Below are positions 30,966-38,572 of a stretch of DNA of 64,000 nucleotides, in pieces (the first letter of the stretch is position 1; each line of letters begins with the position of its first letter). Source of the stretch: an uncultured Alphaproteobacteria bacterium. Its GTDB lineage: Bacteria > Pseudomonadota > Alphaproteobacteria > HIMB59 > GCA-002718135. The stretch spans positions 62,001-126,000 of the forward strand of contig CABXWB010000001.1 in NCBI GenBank assembly GCA_902515745.1, written 5' to 3'. The notes under the pieces are model-generated. The model was not told the origin of the DNA and searched no databases. It worked only from the letters and a program-made list of their open reading frames with translations. Position numbers and translations under genes: made by a program.

Positions 30966-31793
30966 TCAAAATTTTTCTGAAAGCTTTAAAAATTTTTCAA
31001 ATTCACCTTCATCAATGTTAACTGTGATTTTAGGATCATTAAATTTTTTGTTTACTGTATCATCGTGAAACTCTTTGAATGCACTTACTCTTTCAGCTTG
31101 TAGTTTTGAAAATTCTTTTTTAAAATCTCTATAAATTCGTGCATGTCTTGGAATTTTTCCTTGAGTATATCCGAGTACATCATTTGCAAATAAATATTGC
31201 CCATCACATCCAGAACCGCTTCCCATTGAGAGAGTCATGATATCAACTTTTTTTGTAATAACTTCTGCAACTTTTGGTGGAACTACTTCGAGTTCAACTC
31301 CAATAGCACCCGCTTCTTGTAACTCAAGAGTATGTTCTAAAATTCTTATGGCTTTATCTGCTGTTTTACCTTGTGCAACAAATCCTCCAATCCAAGTAGC
31401 ATTTCCTGGAACTAATCCAACATGACTATTAATTGGAACATACTCATCTCTTAATGCTCTAATCCATTTATAACTCCAATTACCACCATAGATAACATCT
31501 GCACCAATGTCTAAATACTTGTGTGATAGTTTCATTGCTTCGTATTCAGAAGCTACTCTTACTGCTCCTCCGGATTGCATAAAGCAAGTGGGTGCAGCAT
31601 CGCGAATTCGCTTAAGCTCATCAAAAGAATTGAAAATACCAAATTGTGGAGCATCATGAGAAGTACAAATCATGTCAATGCCTGCCTCTTCAGCTGCTGC
31701 AGCTTCATAAGCATTGTGCACAAACATAACACTTAGTTGTCTTTTACCTTTGCATTGCAAATAATCATAAACTGTAAGTTTTTTTCTGCTCAT
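30966..31793 (-). CDS. PanB-like (ketopantoate hydroxymethyltransferase-family) protein
   Basis: VYDYLQCKGKRQLSVMFVHNAYEAAAAEEAGIDMI, GADVIYGGNWSYKWI, HVGLVPGNATWIGGF, AIRILEHTLELQEAGAIGVELEVVPPKVAEVITKKVDIMTLSMGSGSGCDGQYLFANDVLGY. Confidence 0.83.
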   Translation of the reverse strand: MSRKKLTVYDYLQCKGKRQLSVMFVHNAYEAAAAEEAGIDMICTSHDAPQFGIFNSFDELKRIRDAAPTCFMQSGGAVRVASEYEAMKLSHKYLDIGADVIYGGNWSYKWIRALRDEYVPINSHVGLVPGNATWIGGFVAQGKTADKAIRILEHTLELQEAGAIGVELEVVPPKVAEVITKKVDIMTLSMGSGSGCDGQYLFANDVLGYTQGKIPRHARIYRDFKKEFSKLQAERVSAFKEFHDDTVNKKFNDPKITVNIDEGEFEKFLKLSEKF

Positions 31794-31812
31794 AAAATCT
31801 CCAAAAAAATAA

Positions 31813-32130
31813 TTAATCTATCTTAATGAAAATTTTGTCATTATCAACTTTAACTGGATATGTTTTTAAATCCTCACACGCTGGTGGGCTTAAAGCTTCT
31901 CCTGATTTAATATTAAAAATTCCCTGGTGCATTGGACATTCAATTTCATCATCCATAACTAAACCATCTTCAAGATGTACCGCCTCGTGTGTACAAATTC
32001 CATCAGTAGCATAAAAACCATCTGTTAGCTTATACACACAAAAAGTTTTATCTTGATGATCAAATCTGATGAGATCCTCTTCTTCAATACTATCTGTAGA
32101 CCCTACTTCAATCCAATTTTCTTCAGACAT
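31813..32130 (-). CDS. Rieske [2Fe-2S] ferredoxin, MocE/BphF-like
   Basis: CTHEAVHLEDG...IECPMHQGIFNIKSGEALSPPACEDLKTYPVKV (CxH...CxxH). Confidence 0.93.
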   Translation of the reverse strand: MSEENWIEVGSTDSIEEEDLIRFDHQDKTFCVYKLTDGFYATDGICTHEAVHLEDGLVMDDEIECPMHQGIFNIKSGEALSPPACEDLKTYPVKVDNDKIFIKID

Positions 32131-32182
32131 AGATTGTATATAATATCTATTTTATGAAAATAAATACAAAATAATTAAATTG

Positions 32183-33412
32183 TTATTTTTGTATAAGTTT
32201 ATTTAATTTTAGATTTTGATCTGAGAGAATTTGTTTATCTACAATGGTATCTTTCTCAGTTAATTTAGAAGTTATTCTAATGTCACGGCCTACTTTTCCT
32301 ATGATTCCAACACCACATGCTCCTCTTATTTTATTATTTTTTAGGAAAAAATAAATAACACCATTATTAATATCATTACCTCTTTCGATGATTTCATCAT
32401 ACTCATCACAAATACCAGTCAGTTGAAGATTCAAATTAAATTGATCAGACCACATCCAAGGAATTGAAGTGTATTCTGTTTTTACTCCAGCAATATTTTT
32501 TCCAGCACATATTCCATGATTTTGTGCATGTTGATAAGACTCGAGTCGCATATTTCTTTCATAGAATGGATGATAAAAATTAGATACGTCACCTGCTGCA
32601 TAAACATCTTTAATAGAAGTTTCACAAAATTGATTAGTTACAATACCATTATCAAGCTTTAAATTTGTTTTTTCAAATAACTTTACAGTCGGGGTTGAGC
32701 CTATACCTGCAATTATAAAATCTGTTTCTATTAATGAATTATCATTTAATAAAATTTCATAATCGTCATTTTTTTTAGTTATTTTTTCTATCTGTTTATT
32801 TAATATTATTTCATTTCCATTTTCTATATGAGTGTTTTGAACTAAATCAGCAATTTGTTTGGGTATAATTCTTCCCATAAGTTGATTACCAATTTCAATA
32901 ACAATTACTTTCTTTTGAAGCTGAGATAAAGATGAGGCAATTTCTAAGCCAATGAAGCCACCACCAATAATTGTTATTTTATTTTTATTTAAAACTATTT
33001 CTTTAATTTTTTTGGCTTCTTCTAAATTTCTTAGATAATAAATATCATTCTTTAAATTATTATCTAAAGTAAGTTTTTTATTTTCAGAACCTGTTGAAAT
33101 AAGCAAACTATCATAAGAGTAAACATTATCATTTTTTGCAAAAAGTTTTTTATTTTCAAAATCAACTTTATTAATTGATATATTTTCAAATTCTATATTT
33201 TCATTTTTTAGTACTTCGCTAGAATGGAAATAAAGATCTTCTTCTTTTTTTTTATCTAGCAAAAAATCTTTAGATAAAGGAGGTCTTTCGTATGGTAATA
33301 AATTTTCTTCACTTAAAATTTTAATATTTGATTTTGAATCGTTTTGTCTAATCTCTCTAGCAGCATAGATTCCAGCTTGACCACCGCCTAAAATTATAAT
33401 GTTTTTTTTCAC
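32183..33412 (-). CDS. FAD/NAD(P)-dependent ferredoxin reductase, MocF/rhodocoxin-reductase-like
   Basis: IIILGGGQAGIYAAREIR, YERPPLSKDFLL, ITIIGGGFIGLEIASSLSQLQKKVIVIE, VYAAGDVSNF, ACGVGIIGKVGRDIR. Confidence 0.93.
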   Translation of the reverse strand: MKKNIIILGGGQAGIYAAREIRQNDSKSNIKILSEENLLPYERPPLSKDFLLDKKKEEDLYFHSSEVLKNENIEFENISINKVDFENKKLFAKNDNVYSYDSLLISTGSENKKLTLDNNLKNDIYYLRNLEEAKKIKEIVLNKNKITIIGGGFIGLEIASSLSQLQKKVIVIEIGNQLMGRIIPKQIADLVQNTHIENGNEIILNKQIEKITKKNDDYEILLNDNSLIETDFIIAGIGSTPTVKLFEKTNLKLDNGIVTNQFCETSIKDVYAAGDVSNFYHPFYERNMRLESYQHAQNHGICAGKNIAGVKTEYTSIPWMWSDQFNLNLQLTGICDEYDEIIERGNDINNGVIYFFLKNNKIRGACGVGIIGKVGRDIRITSKLTEKDTIVDKQILSDQNLKLNKLIQK

Positions 33413-33417
33413 TTAGT

Positions 33418-34404
33418 CTAAGCTTTGCTTGGGACAGATAATGGAATTTGATAGTCAGGATTTTTTGCTTGTTTTATGAGTGCTGGGATAATTTCTTTAT
33501 AAGCCCCAAGAAGACCTTTTCTGGCAGGTGGTAATTGATCTTTAATCATAGCATGCAGTTTAGGTAAATTATGTGAAGGAACTTGAGGGAACATATGGTG
33601 CTCAACATGATATTCCATATGCCAATATAAAAAACTTAAAACTGGATTTAAATATACAGTTCTGGTTGTATACCTGTGATCTCTTTTATCTTCTCTAAGT
33701 CCTGCGTGCTGAGTAAGACCCATTAGCATAACAAGTGTCTTTCCATAAAAGTTAGGTAATAAAACATATAGAACTGGAAGCCAGCTTTGAAAGTATATCG
33801 AAGATGCAATGCTTATGATCCATATTGAAAGGTGACTCCAGGCAGACAATCTACATTTCCATCTTTCTTTTTCAGGAATACAAACTTTCATTACATCTGT
33901 AGTTACACCAAAGGCATGTTTTATAGTTTCCCATTGAAGAGAATTTTTAAAGAAAAATAAACCTGAAAATGGAATATAGTGAGAAAAAAATACAATCAAG
34001 TCAGTTGGTTTTTTTACATGTATTTCAAAATCTACAGGATCATTAAATTGAGTATAGGTATGATGATGGTAGTGTGAATACCTCCATCTAATCGGTTCAA
34101 AATTATCCATAAAGCTGGCTATGTAATAAAAGAAATCGTTCCAGAATTTAGATTTAAATGCTGTTCTATGACCAGTTTCGTGCCATATAGCATCGCTGCA
34201 TCCCCAAATATTTCCATATATTAAAAAAAATAGTAAAGACCACCAAGTACCCCAAGTAATATAAGCTAAATAACCAAAAACAATCAAAGATGAGAAAAAA
34301 ATAATCATGTGCTTGAAACCTTGCCAATCGGATTTCTTACATAATTGTTTAAATTCTTTTTTATCTATGTTGGCTCTGTACCATTTACCTAAATCAACAT
34401 CCAT
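33418..34404 (-). CDS. Membrane fatty acid desaturase-family protein, MocD-like copy 1
   Basis: HETGHRT, HYHHHTYT and HVEHHMF; MGLTQHAGLREDKRDHRYTTRTVYLNPVLSFLYWHMEYHVEHHMFPQVPSHNLPKLH. Confidence 0.92.
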   Translation of the reverse strand: MDVDLGKWYRANIDKKEFKQLCKKSDWQGFKHMIIFFSSLIVFGYLAYITWGTWWSLLFFLIYGNIWGCSDAIWHETGHRTAFKSKFWNDFFYYIASFMDNFEPIRWRYSHYHHHTYTQFNDPVDFEIHVKKPTDLIVFFSHYIPFSGLFFFKNSLQWETIKHAFGVTTDVMKVCIPEKERWKCRLSAWSHLSIWIISIASSIYFQSWLPVLYVLLPNFYGKTLVMLMGLTQHAGLREDKRDHRYTTRTVYLNPVLSFLYWHMEYHVEHHMFPQVPSHNLPKLHAMIKDQLPPARKGLLGAYKEIIPALIKQAKNPDYQIPLSVPSKA

Positions 34405-34593
34405 ATTTAAAAAATATCACTTTTTGGTAATCTTATAAATACAAAAATTAGGTTAATTTCCTGATTAAGTGCGACCATTTAATCTGTCGAAGGACATGAG
34501 AATATGATTTGAAATAAACCTTTTATACTTTAATTTAATTGTAATATTGATTTATTCACTTATAAAATAAATCATGAATTATTCGGAGGAATT

Positions 34594-35574
34594 ATGAAAA
34601 AAATCTTTGTCGTCATTGCTCTATTTTTTGCTTTTGTATCTAATTCAGCAGTAGCAAAAAATGATTATAGCTGTGACAAGAAATTTATCTTTTTCCCAGG
34701 TGGTCCAGAAGGTGGTCCATTTGGAACTATCGTTTACAATGGTGCAGTAGCTGCAGCAGAACATACTGGTTGTGACGTAGATTATTACTGGTCACAATGG
34801 AACTCAGAAATTATGATTAAGCAATTTAAAGAAGCTGTTGCTTTACAGCCTGATGGAATTGCAATTTATGGTTTTCCAGGTGATGCTGCAATGAGACCTA
34901 TTATTCAAGAAGCTAGAGAAATGGGAATAGTAATTACTACTATGAACACTCCTCTTCCTGATCTTGAATCAGAATATAAAACTGAAGGTTTTGGTTATGC
35001 AGGTGCAGATTTATTTGATGCTGGATTTAATCTAGGTAAAAAAGCTGTTGAAGTTTGTGGTCTACAATCTGGAGATAAAGCTTTTATCTGGGGTCTTGCA
35101 AGTATGCCAAATAGAGGAGAAAGAACTAAAGGTGCAATAGCTGGTGTTGAAGCAGCAGGTGTTGAAGTTGTTTATCAAGAAATTCCTGATAACGTAAACT
35201 CAGATGCATCTCAAGGAACTCCAATGTACGTTGCTACTTATAGTGCAAATCCTGATATCAAAATGGCGATCACAGATCATGGTGGATTAACTGCAAGTTT
35301 ACCAACTTATATGAAAGCTGCGGGCCACGGTACTGAAGAAGTATGTGGTGCTGGATTTGATTTATCAGCTCCAATTGTTGATGGAATTAACTCTGGTTAT
35401 ATTGACGTAGTAATTGATCAACAACCATTTATCCAAGGTTATATGCCAATTGTTCAGTTATTCCTAAGTACTAAATATGGAATGGCTGGATTAGCAATGG
35501 ATACTGGTGCTGCATTTGTTACAGCTGATAACGTGGAAGCTGTTGCTCCGTTAGCAGCAGTACAAATAAGATAA
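34594..35574 (+). CDS. Sugar ABC transporter periplasmic binding protein (RbsB/peripla_BP_4 type)
   Basis: Signal peptide (MKKIFVVIALFFAFVSNSAVAK), strong SD CGGAGGAATTATG, QPDGIAIYGFPGDAAMRPIIQEA. Confidence 0.92.
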   Translation: MKKIFVVIALFFAFVSNSAVAKNDYSCDKKFIFFPGGPEGGPFGTIVYNGAVAAAEHTGCDVDYYWSQWNSEIMIKQFKEAVALQPDGIAIYGFPGDAAMRPIIQEAREMGIVITTMNTPLPDLESEYKTEGFGYAGADLFDAGFNLGKKAVEVCGLQSGDKAFIWGLASMPNRGERTKGAIAGVEAAGVEVVYQEIPDNVNSDASQGTPMYVATYSANPDIKMAITDHGGLTASLPTYMKAAGHGTEEVCGAGFDLSAPIVDGINSGYIDVVIDQQPFIQGYMPIVQLFLSTKYGMAGLAMDTGAAFVTADNVEAVAPLAAVQIR

Positions 35575-35586
35575 ATTAAAATATTA

Positions 35587-35613
35587 AAACCTGCCTTATT
35601 TAAAGGCAGGTTT
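35587..35613 (+). terminator. Intrinsic terminator/attenuator hairpin after the binding-protein gene
   Basis: AAACCTGCCTT-attta-AAGGCAGGTTT: 11-bp perfect stem, 5-nt loop, followed by ATTTTTA; directly abuts the ATPase start codon. Confidence 0.85.
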
Positions 35614-35619
35614 ATTTTT

Positions 35620-36387
35620 ATGGCACAAGAACTCTTAAAATTAGAAAATATTTACAAAAACTTTGGAAATGTAAAAGTTTTAAAAGACGTAAACATCAAA
35701 ATAAATAAAGGTGAAGTAGTTGCTTTAATAGGTGATAACGGAGCTGGCAAATCAACACTTATAAAAGTCATAACTGGAGTTCATAGTCCAAACTCAGGAA
35801 AAGTATTTTTTAAAAATGAAGAAGTACAAATTAAATCAGTTGCTCAGTCAAGAAAAATGGGAATTGAAGCAGTTTACCAAGAAAGAGCATTGTGTGATCA
35901 ACAAGAATTATTTAGAAACATATTTGCTGGAAGAGAAATTACAAATTCATTTGGCTTTTTAGATATAAAAAAACAGAGAAAAGAAGCAGAGAAAATTCTT
36001 CGTGACTATATTGGATTTACATCAAAGGCTATAACGGTTGACTCTCAAGTAATGGGATTATCTGGTGGAGAAAAGCAAGGTGTTGCTTTTGGTAGATCAT
36101 TATATTTTAATTCTGATTTGATCGTATTAGATGAACCAACTATGGGCTTATCAATTCAAGAAACAGAAAAAGTCCTGAATTTCGTAAAGGGTTTAAAAAA
36201 TGAAAATAAATCAGCAATTTTTATCGATCATAATATAATTCATGTCTACGGTGCTGCAGATCGATTTATTATTTTGGATAGGGGTGAAGTTGTAGGAGAG
36301 TTTAATAAAGAAGAAATATCAAGAGAAGAACTTGTACAGAAAATGATACAGTTGCATGAATCTGGGAAAATTAAAGTGGAAGATTAA
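35620..36387 (+). CDS. Sugar ABC transporter ATP-binding protein, single-domain
   Basis: Walker A GDNGAGKSTLIKVI, signature LSGGEKQGVAFGR, Walker B LIVLDEPTMGLS. Confidence 0.95.
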   Translation: MAQELLKLENIYKNFGNVKVLKDVNIKINKGEVVALIGDNGAGKSTLIKVITGVHSPNSGKVFFKNEEVQIKSVAQSRKMGIEAVYQERALCDQQELFRNIFAGREITNSFGFLDIKKQRKEAEKILRDYIGFTSKAITVDSQVMGLSGGEKQGVAFGRSLYFNSDLIVLDEPTMGLSIQETEKVLNFVKGLKNENKSAIFIDHNIIHVYGAADRFIILDRGEVVGEFNKEEISREELVQKMIQLHESGKIKVED

Positions 36388-37365
36388 ATGAGTAATTTAT
36401 TAAATAGTTATTTTGTAAAAACACATAAACTTGAGATTAGTATTACAATAATCGCAATCGTTCTGTTTTTAATATACTTTTTAGGTGCACCACATGTTTT
36501 CACTCGCTTTCCAATTTATAGAGCATTTATGCAATCAATGCCTTTTTTTGGAATCATTGCTATATCAGCAACATTTGTCGTTACGCTTGGTGAAATTGAT
36601 TTATCATTTCCTTCTATAGTTGGAATTACTTCATTAATATTTGGAATGGTTATGACATCAACTGATGGTAACGTTTTCATTGCATTTATACTTGCAACTT
36701 CTCTTGGAATGTTTGCGGGTCTAGTTAATGGATTACTAGTTACTAAAATAGGTATTCCTTCAATAGTAGCTACTATAGGGACATTATTTTTTTGGCGTGG
36801 ATTGGTTAATGTAATTTCCCAAGGAAGTGGTATTGCAATCGTCGATGTAGCAGATGGAACCTGGCATCATATGATATTTGTTGAAAAATTATTTGGAAAA
36901 ATTCCAATGCAATTTATTTGGTTCATTGTTTTAACTGGATTAATGCAATGGGTTTATCGATACCATAAATTTGGAAATCACATCCACTTTGTAGGTGACA
37001 ACAAAGCAAGTGCTCAAATGATGGGAATTAATGTTGATAATGTAAAAATTATTGCTTTTGTTCAACTAGGATTTTTCTCTGCTTTAGCAGGAATCTTTAC
37101 AATGTATGAAATGTTATATTTCTGGCCTACACAAGGTGAAGGTTTAATGTTAACGACACTAGCAGCTGTCTTTGTTGGTGGTACTTCAGTCTTTGGTGGC
37201 AAAGGTACTATTTTTGGAACTTTTATAGGAGTGTTAATTATTGGATCATTAGAATCAGGAATAGTTGCTTTAGGCTTATCTGGTTTTTATGTAAAATTTA
37301 TTAACGGACTCATGATTACAGTAGCTGTTACAGTTTACGCCCTAATACAAAGAAGAAAAAATTAA
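36388..37365 (+). CDS. Sugar ABC transporter permease, RbsC/BPD_transp_2-type
   Basis: Polytopic; EIDLSFPSIVGITSLIFGM, GLVNGLLVTKIGIPSIVATIGTLFFWRGL, GGTSVFGGKGTIFGTFIG. Confidence 0.94.
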   Translation: MSNLLNSYFVKTHKLEISITIIAIVLFLIYFLGAPHVFTRFPIYRAFMQSMPFFGIIAISATFVVTLGEIDLSFPSIVGITSLIFGMVMTSTDGNVFIAFILATSLGMFAGLVNGLLVTKIGIPSIVATIGTLFFWRGLVNVISQGSGIAIVDVADGTWHHMIFVEKLFGKIPMQFIWFIVLTGLMQWVYRYHKFGNHIHFVGDNKASAQMMGINVDNVKIIAFVQLGFFSALAGIFTMYEMLYFWPTQGEGLMLTTLAAVFVGGTSVFGGKGTIFGTFIGVLIIGSLESGIVALGLSGFYVKFINGLMITVAVTVYALIQRRKN

Positions 37366-38099
37366 TAAGTAGCTCGACCACCACTCAAATCAAAAGTTGA
37401 TCCTGTGGTATAAGAATTTTCTTCAGAGGACATCCAAGCAACTAAAGAAGCTAATTCTTCAACTAACACAAATCTATTTCTAGGAATTTTTGATAACATA
37501 TAATCAATATGTTCTTGGGTAATTTGATCAAAAATACGCGTTTTAGCAGGAGCAGGAGTAACACAATTTACTGAAATGTTATTTTCTGCTAATTCTTTTC
37601 CTAAAGATTTAGTAAGTGCGATAACTCCTGCTTTAGCTGCACTATAAGGCATTGCATTAGGATTACCTTCCTTACCAGCTATCGAAGAAATATTAACTAT
37701 ACGTCCATAATTATGTTTTATGAAATGAGGAACTATAGTTTTGCAGCAATAAAATACTCCACTTAGATCTATATCTATAACTTTTTGCCATTCCTCAAGT
37801 GGGTAATCCCATGTCTTAAAGTTTGGTCCAGCTATTCCTGCATTATTTATTAAAATATCAATTTTGTTTTCATATGTAAGACTTTCAGTAAATGCATTCT
37901 CTACACTTTTATAATTTGAAACATCAACTTCAATTTTTTGAGTATTTTTTAGATCAACTTTATTTAAATATTCTGTATCTTTATCCCATATTAATACTCT
38001 TGCACCTGACTCTATAAATCTTTTAGTAATTGCTAACCCAAAGCCTTGTGCTCCGCCAGTTACGATTGCTACTCTATTTTCTAAATTAATTTTATTCAT
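37362..38099 (-). CDS. Short-chain dehydrogenase/reductase
   Basis: TGGAQGFGLAI, NNAGIAG, NISSIAGKEGNPNAMPYSAAKAG, TGSTFDLSGGRATY. Confidence 0.93.
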   Translation of the reverse strand: MNKINLENRVAIVTGGAQGFGLAITKRFIESGARVLIWDKDTEYLNKVDLKNTQKIEVDVSNYKSVENAFTESLTYENKIDILINNAGIAGPNFKTWDYPLEEWQKVIDIDLSGVFYCCKTIVPHFIKHNYGRIVNISSIAGKEGNPNAMPYSAAKAGVIALTKSLGKELAENNISVNCVTPAPAKTRIFDQITQEHIDYMLSKIPRNRFVLVEELASLVAWMSSEENSYTTGSTFDLSGGRATY

Positions 38100-38572
38100 T
38101 GGATTTGTTCTAAAATATATTCAGCTGAACTGACACGGTATTCACCATCATTTTCAATAAACTTGTTTATAATCATATTATTCTCAATGATCATGGCAAA
38201 CCTTCGACACCTAAAGCCCATATAATTTTTTGTCTTATCAGATATCAAGTCAAAATATTTTGTAATCTCAGCATTTCCGTCTGCAATTCCGTTGATCTTT
38301 TCTCCATCTGTATAACTCAATAACCAAGATTTCATTACATGTTCATCGTTTACAGAAAGACAATAAATTCCATCAATTTTTTTATTTATAAATGAATTAT
38401 ATAATTTTATATAACCTGGAAAATGTTTCTCAGAACAAGTTGGTGTAAATGCTCCTGGGACACCAAATAGGATAATTTTTTTATTTATAAATTCATTTTT
38501 TAATGAAGATACTGATGAAACACCTTTTTTAATAATAGGCACTTTAAAATCATCAACGATCATGTTTATCAT
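38096..38572 (-). CDS. Peroxiredoxin, Prx5/glutathione-type
   Basis: GVPGAFTPTCSEKHFPGYI, YCLSVNDEHVMKSW. Confidence 0.93.
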   Translation of the reverse strand: MINMIVDDFKVPIIKKGVSSVSSLKNEFINKKIILFGVPGAFTPTCSEKHFPGYIKLYNSFINKKIDGIYCLSVNDEHVMKSWLLSYTDGEKINGIADGNAEITKYFDLISDKTKNYMGFRCRRFAMIIENNMIINKFIENDGEYRVSSAEYILEQIQ

